DNA from: JBDGYW01 sp964518955 | GTDB lineage: Bacteria; Gemmatimonadota; Gemmatimonadetes; Gemmatimonadales; GWC2-71-9 | Length of the DNA stretch: 64,000 bases | Reading direction: 5' to 3' | Assembly (NCBI GenBank): GCA_964518955.1 | Contig: CAZFHS010000022.1 | Location: 30,521-94,520 of the forward strand | In this document: positions 53,801 to 62,909 of the stretch, one piece after another | Numbering within the stretch: the first letter of the stretch is position 1 | Layout: each line of letters begins with the position of its first letter | Notes under the pieces: model-generated | The model's input: the letters and a program-made list of their open reading frames with translations, nothing else | Database searches by the model: none | Told to the model about the DNA's origin: nothing | Program-made: the position numbers and the translations under genes

Positions 53801-54047
53801 CCCCATCCGTCGTCTTCCACAGGCCGCCGGATGCAGCGCCTATATAGCTCACCAAAGGATCTCCCGGGATGCCCGCCACGGCTATCGCGCGGTTCCCGTC
53901 GGGACCGATGAACCGATAGCGAAGCTGACTCAGGTGCTCTGGGTTCAGTTGCTGCGCCGAAATGGTCGTACTGAGACCGGTAGCCAAAAAGAAGATACAG
54001 ACTCGAAAGGAACTTCGTAAAAGCTGGCTGTGAATCGAACGAAACAC
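50826..54047 (-). CDS. Secreted BNR/sortilin-type propeller protein (glycosyl-hydrolase-like)
   Basis: This 1073-residue protein has a signal peptide (FFLATGLSTTISAQ). Many BNR/Asp-box repeats follow (SADGGVTWTRL, TTDGGTTWQPI, STDAGQTWTNV, TTDGGHSWTDI, TRDGGGSWTNV) in what are probably two propellers at about 40-740. A C-terminal part has a PNPPYGASINYW-like motif and a helical tail. This is the VPS10/sortilin-like family, often called exo-alpha-sialidase-like, for which catalytic activity is rarely shown. The frame runs to 54164, but AGGAG lies 8 bases before a GTG at 54047 that begins the signal peptide. It is divergent from the small gene at 54166. Confidence 0.9.
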   Translation of the reverse strand: MFRSIHSQLLRSSFRVCIFFLATGLSTTISAQQLNPEHLSQLRYRFIGPDGNRAIAVAGIPGDPLVSYIGAASGGLWKTTDGGTTWQPIFDDQPVNSIGAIAIAPSDPNVVWVGTGETFVIRPAHSIGDGVYKSTDAGQTWTNVGLPLSGRIGRMVVDPRDPDVAFACALGHTYGPQQERGVYRTIDGGETWEHVLFVNENTGCSDIAIDPTNPRILYATTWEIFINTWGLNSGGPGSGVFKSADGGVTWTRLHNGLPDHAVGKTAVAVAPSNPDRVYVLVEDASPGLYRTDNAGRSWTLVNQNHTMAERAPYYTRIAVAPDNEDHIYFICVRFSMSIDGGHTLMENPPRGGFDNHDMWIDPLDPDRYMIADDGGVVVTNNRGKTMERVVPPIAQMYHVAVDNQVPYNVYGNRQDGYSYRGPSNSRSGGISLGHWLSVGGCESGYATPDPVDNNIVWSGCYDGGLERWDLRTMQKRNVRRWPEAAYGWPPAELKYRWHWNFGFAISPHDHNRVYVGSQYVSVTTDGGHSWTDISPDLTLNIKEHQQNSGGVAIDNLMTYDGSLIFSINESPVEEGVIWVGTNDGQVQITRDGGGSWTNVTENIRDLPPWGTIANIASSRFEAGTAYLTVDMHQMGDFDPYVYKATNYGDRFERIDAGVPRSILSFPHEVHEDPVRPGMLYLGVDNAVYVTLDDGEHWTQLQSGLPPAPAYGVVVQDHFHDLVVGTYGRGFYILDDITPLRNLTPDVLASDVHLFAPRDAYRFQSISGIRSEANGLNAGRNPPYGASINYWIDGSVEGESKVEILDGDGAIVKTIDAPKREGINRVWWNLRYEDTRRARLRSKPPGKDHVRFNDDGWRILYSWDLDLNGGQRGPLVVPGTYTVRLTIGDREFTQPVAVLKDPHSTGTEADIRAQVAMSLQMRDELNEIVDMINEIEWLRYQLDGLQNKYSSDSSAAGLVEATEALETQAISVEGRLYDINLTGAREDAFRAPMKLWGRMSALASDVGANGADFSPTTQQVEVHAVLRQRLEEARELFTVLMQTDAPRLRELLDELGLPDVISMRGGEVEGEGGK

Positions 54048-54165
54048 TGCAGACTCTCCTGTGATGTGTGGCGGCAATGTAAGGAGATGGTACAATGATC
54101 TGCAATCGCAGTTTCCCTCTTCTCTTTGTACGTTCAACAGCAGAGATTTTTGCGAGGAGAACACA

Positions 54166-54414
54166 ATGGGCTACCGCAGACTCATAGACCGCGATGGAGA
54201 GGCATGGGACATCAAAGACCAATCCGACTCGGTGTGGCGTTTCGAACCGGTGGGTGGCAACGCCGCTGATCCCGTCGACGCTCAGGCACCTGGGTACCAA
54301 AAGGACCCATTCGAAATGAGCCAGGAAGAGCTACAGCGGATGCTCGACGAAGGGCAGCGCCGTGGCGGAGATTGGAAGAGGCCGAAGAAGAAGTCGCCGT
54401 TTTTGGACGATTGA
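54166..54414 (+). CDS. Small hydrophilic protein, unknown function
   Basis: This 82-residue protein opens MGYRRLIDRDGEAWDIKDQSD and ends in a basic stretch, DWKRPKKKSPFLDD. The ATG is preceded by GAGGAG at 7-base spacing, a strong reason to believe it. Upstream codons in this frame are not needed. It has no signal peptide, no membrane segment and many charged residues. Neighbours are a divergent BNR propeller gene and a Tricorn-like protease. I do not recognise it. It is followed by a G-run/C-run stretch (54415-54440) that may fold as a weak terminator. Confidence 0.75.
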   Translation: MGYRRLIDRDGEAWDIKDQSDSVWRFEPVGGNAADPVDAQAPGYQKDPFEMSQEELQRMLDEGQRRGGDWKRPKKKSPFLDD

Positions 54415-54520
54415 GGGGGGCACCTCCCCCCTCCCCCTTGAATCTTCCCGCCCCACGCTACAGCCTACGTCATCACTGATTCTATCCAAACTGCACCACC
54501 AGTCGCCGAGGGATAACACC

Positions 54521-57500
54521 ATGCGTCTCTTCGCTCGCACGATAACGTCAGCTCTCCTATGCGCCGCAGTGATGCTCGCCATTCAAGATGCCGTGGCCGC
54601 ACAGCAGCAGGGCACTCTGGGATTCTATCGGTATCCGGCATTGCACGGAGACACCATCGTATTCGCAGCTGAAGGAGACCTTTGGAAGGTTTCTGCGGCG
54701 GGAGGAGTCGCGCGCCGGCTGACCACTCACCACTCCGAGGAAACGGATCCGGTGATCTCACCGGATGGTCAAACCCTGGCATTCACAGCTCGGTATGAAG
54801 GCCCTGCCGAGTTGTACACGATGCCCCTCGCCGGTGGCGTGCCCGTGCGTCGCACCTACGAAGCAGATGCTTCGATTGCGACGTCGTGGACTCCCGATGG
54901 GCAGCTGGTCTACACGACGAACCGCTACTCCGCGCGGCCACTCGAGGGGCTCGTCAAGCTCAATCTAGAAGACGGCACGCGTACACTCATCCCGCTGATG
55001 CCGGCTAGTGAGGGAGCATTCAATGGCACTGGGACGGCTCTGTTCTTCGCTCGACCGGGGTTCCACGGCAACGTCACAAAACGATACGTGGGTGGCACGG
55101 CCCGGGACGTCTGGAAGTTCGAAGACGGAGCAACTGAGGCCGTTGAACTCACGGGTGACTACGAAGGAGAGAGCCATTCGCCGATGTGGTGGAATGGTCG
55201 TGTGTATTTCGTGACGGACCGCGATGGCACGATGAACATATGGTCGATGGATGAGAACGGAGGCGATGTGCGGCAACACACGCGGCACAGCGGCTGGGAT
55301 GTGAAGGATCCGTCACTCTCCATGGGCCAAATAGCATACCATCTCGCGGCGGATATCTGGATCTGTGACATCGCCGCCGACGAGAGCAATCTCGTGCCGA
55401 TCACTCTCGCATCGGATCTCGACCAACTGCGAGAGAAGTGGGTCACCAACCCGATGCAATACCTCACATCGGCGCATATCCACCCCAAAGGTGAGAGCGT
55501 CGTCCTTACATCACGCGGGCGAGTGTTCGTGGCGCCCGCCGGCGCGGGGCGTCTGGTGAGGGCGTCGCGTAAAGACAGCGTTCGTTTCCGTGACGTCGTG
55601 TTCATGCCGGACGGGGAGACGCTGGTCGGTTTGTCCGATGAGACCGGTGAGCTCGAATTCGCGAAGATCCCTGCGAACGGCGTGGGCTTCGATCAGCGGA
55701 TTACGAACAACGGTGAAGTACTACGGTATCAGGGTGTCCCGTCACCCGATGGGCGTTGGATCGCCTATGACGACCACCATAGAGATCTGTGGGTGATGAA
55801 CGCCGAGACTGGTGAGGAGCATAGGATCTCGGAAAACAGAGAGGGTATCGGCGACATGGCGTGGTCGCCTGACAGCCGTTGGCTCGCATACACAATGACT
55901 GCGCTCAACACTTTCCGTCAGATCAAGATCTACAACGTCGAGACGCAGAGCACGACTCAGCTAACGAGCGATCGGATCAATAGCTCGGATGCTGCCTGGG
56001 ATCCCGACGGTGAGTTTATCTACTTCCTCTCCGATCGGAACCTGCGGTCGTTGGTGGGCAGCCCATGGGGCACACGTCAACCGGAACCCTATTTCGACAA
56101 GTCGATAGAGATCTTCCACGTTTCTCTCCGCAAGGGACTTCGCTCTCCGTTCAGGCCAGACGATGAACTGGTTGCAGACGAAGACGACGGCGATAGCAAT
56201 AGCCGGAACGGGAACGGCGATTCCGACGACGATGAAGTCGAGCCAGTCCAGATCGACTTGGACGGCCTCGAGCGCCGAGTGAAGCTCGTGCCGATTCCCT
56301 CTGGCAACTACAGCTCTCTCGATGTCAACGACGATGCGTTGTTCTACCGCTCGAGAGGATCAGGGCGTGGTGCAGACACGCATTTGATGGCTCTCGAAAT
56401 CGACAACGAGGACATCGAGGCGAAGACTGTCGTCGAGGATATTGGCTTCTACGAGATGTCGCTGGATGGCAAGAAGCTGCTGGTCCGCAAAGGGAGCAAC
56501 CTCTATGTGATCAATGCTCGGCCTTCAAAGGTGAACGACCTGAACGATCACCGTGTCAATCTCAACGGATGGACGTTTGCAATCGACGTCCGTGATGATT
56601 GGCGCCAGATATTCGTGGACGCTTGGCGCCTCGAGCGCGACTATTTCTACGATCCCGACATGCACGGTGTCGATTGGGAGGGAACGCTCGAGAAATACAT
56701 GCCGCTCGTGGATCGCGTAACCACACGCGACGAGTTGTCAGATTTGATTGGGCGGATCATCGGTGAGCTCTCTGCTCTGCACACCAGCGTGCGAGGTGGA
56801 GATCTCCGACGTGGGCAAGAGAGTGTTAGCGTTGCCACTTTGGGTGCACGCTTGTTCCGCGACCCCGGCCAGGGTGGATATCGCATTGACTACGTCTACC
56901 AATCCGATCCTGACTACCCGGACGAAATGGCGCCGTTAGCGGATCCCGAGCTCGACATCCATTCAGGCGACGTGATCGAGGCGGTCAACGGAGTAGGAAC
57001 CCTGGAGGTTTCGGATATCGGCGCGCTGCTGCGCAACCAGCAAGGTCGGCAAGTGCTGCTCACCGTTCGGTCGGGAGGTGAGGGCTCGGTGAGTGCCGGA
57101 GAGTCCCGCGATATCATAGTAGTTCCGACGACCAACGAGTCGAATTTGCGATACAGCGACTGGGAGTATTCGCGTCGGCAAGTAGTGGAGGAGAGAGGTG
57201 GAGGGATCATCGGCTACGTCCACCTGCGTGCCATGGGTGGTGGCAACATCACCGAGTGGTACAGGCAATTCTACCCCGTATTCAACCGCCAAGGGCTGAT
57301 CATCGACGTCCGCAACAACTATGGTGGTAACATCGACAGCTTCATTCTCGAAAAGCTGATGCGTCGCGCTTGGATGTATTGGAAGGAGAACGTTGGCGAG
57401 CCGTCATGGAACATGCAGTATGCGTTCCGCGGCCACATGGTGGTGTTGGTCGATCAAGACACATACTCCGACGGCGAGGCCTTCGCCGATGGCTTCAGGC

Positions 57501-57823
57501 GCCTTGGCCTGGGTACCGTGATCGGAATGCGGACCTGGGGAGGTGAGATCTGGCTAGGCTCGTCGAATCGACTGACTGATGGTGGACTCGCTCGCGCGCC
57601 GTCGATGGGCGTGTACGGCCCGGAAGGTGAATGGCTGATCGAGCAGATAGGTGCGGTACCTGACATCGAGGTGGATAACTTGCCACACGCCACCTTCAAT
57701 GGCGGGGACGCTCAACTTGACGCCGCGATTCAGCTGCTCCAAGAACAGATCGCGGAGGATCCGCGGCTGGTTCCGCTGGCGCCGCCGTTCCCGAACAAGG
57801 CGTTTCGTTATCCGGAGAACTGA
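54521..57823 (+). CDS. Secreted Tricorn-like S41 protease
   Basis: This 1100-residue protein has a signal peptide (CAAVMLAIQDAVAAQ). Two beta-propeller regions follow at about 30-610 (SPDGQTLAFTA, SPDGRWIAYDD, SPDSRWLAYT), separated by an acidic low-complexity loop near 565-585 (DEDDGDSNSRNGNGDSDDDE). Then come a core domain with ALHTSVRGGD (His754), a PDZ-like segment near 800-870, and the S41 catalytic region with Ser983 in TYSDGEAF. This is the domain order of Tricorn peptidase, which trims peptides. The frame extends upstream, but GAGGG and the signal peptide place the start at 54521. Immediately after the stop lies a decayed asparaginase tail. Confidence 0.93.
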   Translation: MRLFARTITSALLCAAVMLAIQDAVAAQQQGTLGFYRYPALHGDTIVFAAEGDLWKVSAAGGVARRLTTHHSEETDPVISPDGQTLAFTARYEGPAELYTMPLAGGVPVRRTYEADASIATSWTPDGQLVYTTNRYSARPLEGLVKLNLEDGTRTLIPLMPASEGAFNGTGTALFFARPGFHGNVTKRYVGGTARDVWKFEDGATEAVELTGDYEGESHSPMWWNGRVYFVTDRDGTMNIWSMDENGGDVRQHTRHSGWDVKDPSLSMGQIAYHLAADIWICDIAADESNLVPITLASDLDQLREKWVTNPMQYLTSAHIHPKGESVVLTSRGRVFVAPAGAGRLVRASRKDSVRFRDVVFMPDGETLVGLSDETGELEFAKIPANGVGFDQRITNNGEVLRYQGVPSPDGRWIAYDDHHRDLWVMNAETGEEHRISENREGIGDMAWSPDSRWLAYTMTALNTFRQIKIYNVETQSTTQLTSDRINSSDAAWDPDGEFIYFLSDRNLRSLVGSPWGTRQPEPYFDKSIEIFHVSLRKGLRSPFRPDDELVADEDDGDSNSRNGNGDSDDDEVEPVQIDLDGLERRVKLVPIPSGNYSSLDVNDDALFYRSRGSGRGADTHLMALEIDNEDIEAKTVVEDIGFYEMSLDGKKLLVRKGSNLYVINARPSKVNDLNDHRVNLNGWTFAIDVRDDWRQIFVDAWRLERDYFYDPDMHGVDWEGTLEKYMPLVDRVTTRDELSDLIGRIIGELSALHTSVRGGDLRRGQESVSVATLGARLFRDPGQGGYRIDYVYQSDPDYPDEMAPLADPELDIHSGDVIEAVNGVGTLEVSDIGALLRNQQGRQVLLTVRSGGEGSVSAGESRDIIVVPTTNESNLRYSDWEYSRRQVVEERGGGIIGYVHLRAMGGGNITEWYRQFYPVFNRQGLIIDVRNNYGGNIDSFILEKLMRRAWMYWKENVGEPSWNMQYAFRGHMVVLVDQDTYSDGEAFADGFRRLGLGTVIGMRTWGGEIWLGSSNRLTDGGLARAPSMGVYGPEGEWLIEQIGAVPDIEVDNLPHATFNGGDAQLDAAIQLLQEQIAEDPRLVPLAPPFPNKAFRYPEN

Positions 57824-58054
57824 ACGTCGAACAAGGCGTCTCCAATGTTGAAGTGGATTCCGCAGGGTTCGATGGCAACGCTTTGGAAGATCTGAGCCAA
57901 CGAACGCCGGCCGGGATAGTATTGGCGACCGAGACCCCTCGGCGCCGTCGTCGTGCGTGACCTGCCTTCGCACAAGGCGAGGATCTTGCTGCTGCTGGCC
58001 CTGCCCGAAAGGCGTAGCCTCCAAGAACTCCGGAGGATCTTCGACACCTACTGA
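57824..58054 (+). pseudogene. Remnant of a type II L-asparaginase C-terminus
   Basis: In one frame the sequence reads SAGFDGNALEDLSQRTPAGI, then VLATETP. After a frame change it continues LGAVVVRDLPSHKARILLLL and ends with LQELRRIFDTY followed by TGA at 58052-58054. The last part matches the well-known asparaginase ending (in E. coli AnsB, NPQKARVLLQLAL and IQQIFNQY), and the first part matches the preceding GIPVVVATR-type strand. The catalytic N-terminal domain is absent and the frame is broken, so this is a relic. It begins directly after the S41 protease stop, perhaps marking a deletion end-point. Confidence 0.65.
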
Positions 58055-58144
58055 GTCACCTCACTTCCATGACGCACGCAACACCGACTATCATGGTAGT
58101 CTCGGTTTTGCAGCAACCAGATGGAATTCAAAGAAAATCAGAAG

Positions 58145-58819
58145 ATGAAGATTAGAAAAATCGTATCATTGGTGGCACTTCTGTCGTTCTGTGTTATGGC
58201 GGCGACGGGGATCGTGATGTTCCTCGCACCCCAGAGTAGGGTTGCGTATTGGAACGGATGGGAGCTGTTCGGATTGTCGAAGCGGGATTACGACTCAATC
58301 CACTCGACGTTCATGTTGTTGTTCCTCGTAGCGGTTGTCTGGCACACCATTCTCAATTGGCGCTCCCTCGTCGACTACCTCAGGACGAGCACGAGAAAGC
58401 TGGTCGTCATCACGCCTGAGTTTTTACTGGCGATGTCGGTGTGCGTGTTATTTTTTGTCGGGACAGTCTGGAAGTCGGTTCCGTTCGATCAGTACCTCGG
58501 AATCGCAGGCGTCGCCAAAGACTATTGGAGGGAAACTCTCGGCTCTCCGCCATGGGCTCCCGCAGATGCAACGCCTCTGAATCAGTTCTGTCTCGAGATG
58601 GAGGATGTTGAGCGGTACACCAGCCAAAGGTCCGTCTCCATCGACTGCGACGAGGCGCTCTCAACACTTCGGAATGCGGGTATCATTGTAGACGATATTT
58701 CACAGCCGCTCGATGACATCGCAACCGCGAACGGCACGACGCCTAGGGCAGTCGCAGATGTGGTGATGAGCGTTACCAGGCCGGTTTCCGAAATTCCAGC
58801 CGAGGTGTTGCCGAACTAG
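58145..58819 (+). CDS. DUF4405-type membrane protein
   Basis: This is about 224 residues from the ATG at 58145; an ATG at 58121 in the same frame is equally possible, and neither has a strong ribosome site. Three membrane helices are at about 5-27 (SLVALLSFCVMAATGIVMFL), 52-75 (STFMLLFLVAVVWHTILNW) and 92-112. Histidines in HSTF and WHTILNW are placed as in cytochrome-b-like haem-binding bundles. This matches the DUF4405 family. The C-terminal part (GSPPWAP, then a helical region LRNAGIIVDDISQPLDDIA) is outside the membrane. Electron transfer is inferred only. Confidence 0.78.
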   Translation: MKIRKIVSLVALLSFCVMAATGIVMFLAPQSRVAYWNGWELFGLSKRDYDSIHSTFMLLFLVAVVWHTILNWRSLVDYLRTSTRKLVVITPEFLLAMSVCVLFFVGTVWKSVPFDQYLGIAGVAKDYWRETLGSPPWAPADATPLNQFCLEMEDVERYTSQRSVSIDCDEALSTLRNAGIIVDDISQPLDDIATANGTTPRAVADVVMSVTRPVSEIPAEVLPN

Positions 58820-58871
58820 ATCTCATTCCGCCCCTGGCGCGCAGCCACTCGCTGCCGCAACTTTGCGTCCA

Positions 58872-60416
58872 ATGAGAAAATCTCTAGACCGCATGCAGTC
58901 CGCCCTTGCCGGCCGCTACCTCATCGAGCGGGAGATCGGCAGCGGCGGGATGGCCACCGTGCATTTGGCTCACGATTTGAAGCACGATCGGCGTGTGGCG
59001 CTGAAAGTGTTGCGCTCGGAACTTGCCGCGACCTTGGGTGCCGAACGCTTCCTCCGCGAGATCAGAATCACGGCGCGACTCAATCATCCACACATTCTTC
59101 CGCTCCTCGATTCGGGTCACGCCGACGGTTATCTCTACTACGTAATGCCCTTCGTAGTCGGTGCGTCTCTGCGTGGGTTGCTCGGCGGCAAAGAAGAACT
59201 GTCGATCGATCAGAAGATCAGAATCACACTAAAGGTTGCCGCAGCTCTAGACCACGCCCACAGCCAAGGCGTGATTCACAGGGACATAAAACCCGAGAAC
59301 ATCATGTTCTCCGAGGGGCTTCCCGTAGTAGCAGACTTTGGGATCGCAAAAGCAGTGAGTGCTGCCGGTCCAGAGAATCTCACACGCAGTGGATTTCCAC
59401 TTGGAACTCCCGGATACATGAGCCCCGAGCAGGCTGCTGGAAGAGTCGAGGCGGATGCCCGAACCGACGTATGTGGGCTCGCATGTGTGGTGTACGAGAT
59501 GCTCATCGGGGACACTCCCGGTGTGTGGCCCGTGCCCGAAGAGGTGGAAGTCGGACGTTTTGCCGATGTGCCTCACGGGCATCGCGAACTGTTGGATCGA
59601 CTTCCCGACGGGGTCGAAACCGTGCTCGTCACAGCACTAGCTATCAGACCAGCTCACCGGTACGAAACGCCGACCGAATTTGCCAAGGCTCTCGCACACG
59701 CTGCCGGCCGGAGTGAGCTGCTGGGCGACACGAAGACACGGGAGATACTCGGCCGGGCGGCGGAATTGGAGGCCATACGCCAGAGTGGAGATGATGCACT
59801 CTCAATCGGCGCGGTCGAACAGGTGGCGGCGGACGTTGGAATCGAACCTGAGCGGATTCGCGAAGCCGTCGCTGAACTCGATATGGCGTCAGACGAATGG
59901 GGTACCGGACAGAGTTCCACCGGCATCGTACGAGGTGGCAAACTCCGGTTTCGCCGAGAGACGGAAGGCGAAATTTCGGAAGATTCGCACCAGTCGTTGG
60001 TGGACGAAATCGATTCGAACTTGGGAATCGTAGGGAGAATCTCACCTTTCGGGCGCTCGCTCACTTGGAGCCCCGCCGCTCCCAGCGATGAAGAACGCAA
60101 CGTCGTCGTCAAAATCACTCCGCAGGATGGAAGGACGCGCATCCACGTAGAGGAGCGTGTCGAGTTGTCGGGGTGGGTGCGTCTCGTCCCGGTAGCGGGC
60201 GTGGTTGCTGGTGCCGCAATAGGGGTTCTCGGCGCGGGTGCACTTCAGGCATCAGACACGGTCATGGGACTCTCAGCGCTCGGGCTCGCAATCGTGGGTG
60301 GATTTGGAGCGGTAAGGGTAGTGACATGGGGCATATGCCAGCGTCGTCGGCCCGATCTCGAGCATTTGGCCAACCGGCTGGCCGAGATCGCGGCAAAGAG
60401 CAGGTGGGCAGAGTAG
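58872..60416 (+). CDS. Ser/Thr protein kinase with two C-terminal membrane helices
   Basis: This 514-residue protein has a kinase domain at about 15-275 with EIGSGGMATVHLA, K45 in VALKVL, HRDIKPEN with D138, DFG with D155, and SPEQ. It is closely similar to the kinase domain at 43058 (LAATLG.(D/E)RFLREI, NHPHILPLLDSG). A linker with a short helical segment follows (AELEAIRQSGDDALSIGAVEQ). Two membrane helices lie near 440-490 (VAGVVAGAAIGVLGAGAL and LGLAIVGGFGAVRVV). It lacks the TolB-like and TPR parts of its paralogue. A TTG three codons earlier is a weaker start. Substrate unknown. Confidence 0.92.
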   Translation: MRKSLDRMQSALAGRYLIEREIGSGGMATVHLAHDLKHDRRVALKVLRSELAATLGAERFLREIRITARLNHPHILPLLDSGHADGYLYYVMPFVVGASLRGLLGGKEELSIDQKIRITLKVAAALDHAHSQGVIHRDIKPENIMFSEGLPVVADFGIAKAVSAAGPENLTRSGFPLGTPGYMSPEQAAGRVEADARTDVCGLACVVYEMLIGDTPGVWPVPEEVEVGRFADVPHGHRELLDRLPDGVETVLVTALAIRPAHRYETPTEFAKALAHAAGRSELLGDTKTREILGRAAELEAIRQSGDDALSIGAVEQVAADVGIEPERIREAVAELDMASDEWGTGQSSTGIVRGGKLRFRRETEGEISEDSHQSLVDEIDSNLGIVGRISPFGRSLTWSPAAPSDEERNVVVKITPQDGRTRIHVEERVELSGWVRLVPVAGVVAGAAIGVLGAGALQASDTVMGLSALGLAIVGGFGAVRVVTWGICQRRRPDLEHLANRLAEIAAKSRWAE

Positions 60417-60497
60417 AACACCCCCTTCCTTCCGGTTTCCCTGCCACCTAGTGATCTTGCACGTGCGCGTTTACATCACTATTCGCTTTTCCAGCAA

Positions 60498-62756
60498 GTG
60501 AAAATGAAAATAGATGAGAAGGTCTTTCGTATAGCAGCTGTTTTTTGCCATCTAGTGTTTCTTTTCGCAACGGTTCAAGCACAGACTCCGGGCTACACAT
60601 CCTCTGATACCGCACCCATTGCCAATGCTGTTCGAACTGACGTCGCCCCTGACGTCGATGGCCGGCTCAACGAAGCTCTCTGGAACAGCGCTCCTGTCAT
60701 ATCGGGCTTTCTTCAGCACGAGCCGCTCGAAGGGCAGCCTCCGTCGGAACAGACTGAGATCCGTATCGTCTACGATGCGAGCGCTGTCTATATCGGTGCC
60801 AGAATGCTCGACAGCGACCCGAGCGCAATTCGTTTCGGTGAGAACCGGAGAGACGCAGGTTTGCAAAACGCAGATGCCTTGCTCCTAGTACTCGACACCT
60901 TTCACGATCGCCAAAACGCCTATGTGTTTGGGACGACCGCAGCTGGAATCGAATACGACGGCCAGGTCACAAAAGACGGCCAGGGCGGTCTCAGTCAAGG
61001 AGTCCGCCGTATCCAGGCAGGAGCGGGAGCAGGAGGAGGTTTCAACCTGAATTGGGACGGTAGCTGGGACGTAGCAACCACCATCAACGACGAGGGATGG
61101 TGTGCCGAATTCAGGATTCCGTTTGCTACGCTCAGCTATGCTGGCAGCGGCCTGCAGCAATGGGGTTTGAATATCTCCCGTACTTTCAGGCGCTTGAACG
61201 AAGAAGATTTCTGGGCGCCGATTGGAAGACAGCACACTCTTTACCGAGTGTCCGAGGCTGGCACACTGCAGGGCATCGAGGCTCCAGTGCGTAGGTCAGT
61301 TCGTGTCACACCATACATGCTCAGTTCTGTGCACAAAGATTACGAGCAAGATCTGGACACGGATTGGGGCGGGGAGTTCGGCGCCGACGCGAAGATAGGT
61401 CTGACACCCGGTCTGGGTCTGGATCTCACATACAACACCGATTTTGCGCAGGTAGAGGCGGATGAACAGCAGGTGAACCTGACCAGATTCAGCCTTTTCT
61501 TCCCTGAAAAGCGTCCATTCTTCTTGGAGAACGCGGGGTTGTTCGCTATAGGTATACCGAGAGCGGGCACCGACTTGGGCCTTGACCTGTTCTACAGTCG
61601 CAAGATTGGAATAGGTGAGAATGGTCAACCCATCCCGATTATCGGTGGCGGCCGATTGACTGGGAGTGTGGGTGGAGTATCGGTCGGTCTGTTGAGTCTC
61701 CAGACCGATGCTGTCGACGATGCTGGCATCGCCATGAACAACTACTCGGTAGGGCGGGTTCTAAAGGAGCTGCCCAACTGCTCGCAGATTGGGGCGATGG
61801 CCATAAGCCGTCTGAATACCGATTCCACAGGCGATTACAATCTCACTTACGCAGTCGATGGGCGTCTTGGGCTAGGCGAGAACATCAATTTCGATGGCCA
61901 TGTTGCGCTCACTGAAACGCCTGGACTCGACGGTCACGAACATGCACTCGGTCTGACTGGAGCCTACCTGACCCGTGACTGGAATGTCACGCTGCAATAT
62001 CGAGAAGTCGGAGAGGACTTCAACCCAGAGGTGGGGTTCGTTCCCAGATCCGACTTCCGTGTGATAATCGGGCGCGTACAGCGGAACATTCGCGTACCTA
62101 GCATTGGATGGATTCGGGAATTGCAGCCGCACATCGTAGCAAGGGAGTGGTGGGGCTTTGACGGATTCGAGCAAACGCGGTACATCCACATCGACAATGC
62201 CATAGCGATGCAGAACGGCGGGTTCCTCTCCACGGTGGTGAACATCAGGCGCGAAGGCTTGCAGGAGCCGTTCGAAATAGCCGATGGCATCTTCATTCCT
62301 GCGGCAACTTACGATTTCGCCGAGTTCCTTTTGAGGTTCAACACCGATGCGAGCGCGCCCCTTTCTCTCGTATCTGAGGCAACCGTGGGGAGCTTCTTTT
62401 CTGGCAATCGCCGAAGTGCTACAGCCACTATCACGAATCGGATCGGCTCTACGTGGACGGCGGCACTCGTGATCAACTACAATGATGTCGACCTACCGGA
62501 AGGGGATTTCGAGAGGACACTCGTTGGGTTGAAAGCAGCATACGCATTCACACCGAGAGTCTACTTGCAGTCGCTGGTTCAATACGACAATCAACGCGAC
62601 GACGTGTTCGCCAATATCCGCCTCGGCTGGTTCAACACGGCCGGTACCGGTCTCTTTCTCGTCTACAATGAGTTGCAGCGGACAGTTTCGCCTACCGGGC
62701 CCCGCGATCGCGTGTTTATAGTCAAGTACAACAGGCAGATCAGCTTGACACATTGA
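60498..62756 (+). CDS. DUF5916-type outer-membrane protein with N-terminal CBM9-like domain
   Basis: This 752-residue protein has a signal peptide (VFCHLVFLFATVQAQ). A CBM9-like carbohydrate-binding fold follows at about 45-220 (APDVDGRLNEALWNSAPVISGF, then VYDASAVYIGARM). A long C-terminal region with alternating strands is typical of the DUF5916 outer-membrane barrel (FSLFFPEKRPFFLENAG, FYSRKIGIGENGQPIPIIGGGRLTG), ending VFIVKYNRQISLTH. The GTG at 60498 and an ATG two codons later are both possible starts. It probably sits in the outer membrane and handles sugar or peptide ligands; this is inferred. It is followed by a 150-bp gap with nothing recognised. Confidence 0.85.
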   Translation: MKMKIDEKVFRIAAVFCHLVFLFATVQAQTPGYTSSDTAPIANAVRTDVAPDVDGRLNEALWNSAPVISGFLQHEPLEGQPPSEQTEIRIVYDASAVYIGARMLDSDPSAIRFGENRRDAGLQNADALLLVLDTFHDRQNAYVFGTTAAGIEYDGQVTKDGQGGLSQGVRRIQAGAGAGGGFNLNWDGSWDVATTINDEGWCAEFRIPFATLSYAGSGLQQWGLNISRTFRRLNEEDFWAPIGRQHTLYRVSEAGTLQGIEAPVRRSVRVTPYMLSSVHKDYEQDLDTDWGGEFGADAKIGLTPGLGLDLTYNTDFAQVEADEQQVNLTRFSLFFPEKRPFFLENAGLFAIGIPRAGTDLGLDLFYSRKIGIGENGQPIPIIGGGRLTGSVGGVSVGLLSLQTDAVDDAGIAMNNYSVGRVLKELPNCSQIGAMAISRLNTDSTGDYNLTYAVDGRLGLGENINFDGHVALTETPGLDGHEHALGLTGAYLTRDWNVTLQYREVGEDFNPEVGFVPRSDFRVIIGRVQRNIRVPSIGWIRELQPHIVAREWWGFDGFEQTRYIHIDNAIAMQNGGFLSTVVNIRREGLQEPFEIADGIFIPAATYDFAEFLLRFNTDASAPLSLVSEATVGSFFSGNRRSATATITNRIGSTWTAALVINYNDVDLPEGDFERTLVGLKAAYAFTPRVYLQSLVQYDNQRDDVFANIRLGWFNTAGTGLFLVYNELQRTVSPTGPRDRVFIVKYNRQISLTH

Positions 62757-62909
62757 GGGGCGGTATGGCGGTACCGCACAACCGCTGGCAGCTCGAAATT
62801 GGACATTCCGTCTTGGATATCCGAACTTCCCTGCGGTTCGCAGTGTACATCTCTTGTGGAAACGATCTCAATTGGACGCGTACTTTGTAGACTTCTGAAG
62901 GATGGCTAA

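Noticed and set aside
57554..58024. A 156-codon minus-strand frame over the end of the S41 protease gene
   Set aside because: It overlaps the catalytic end of a clear gene on the other strand, and its content (Arg/Gln-rich) is typical of an antisense shadow.
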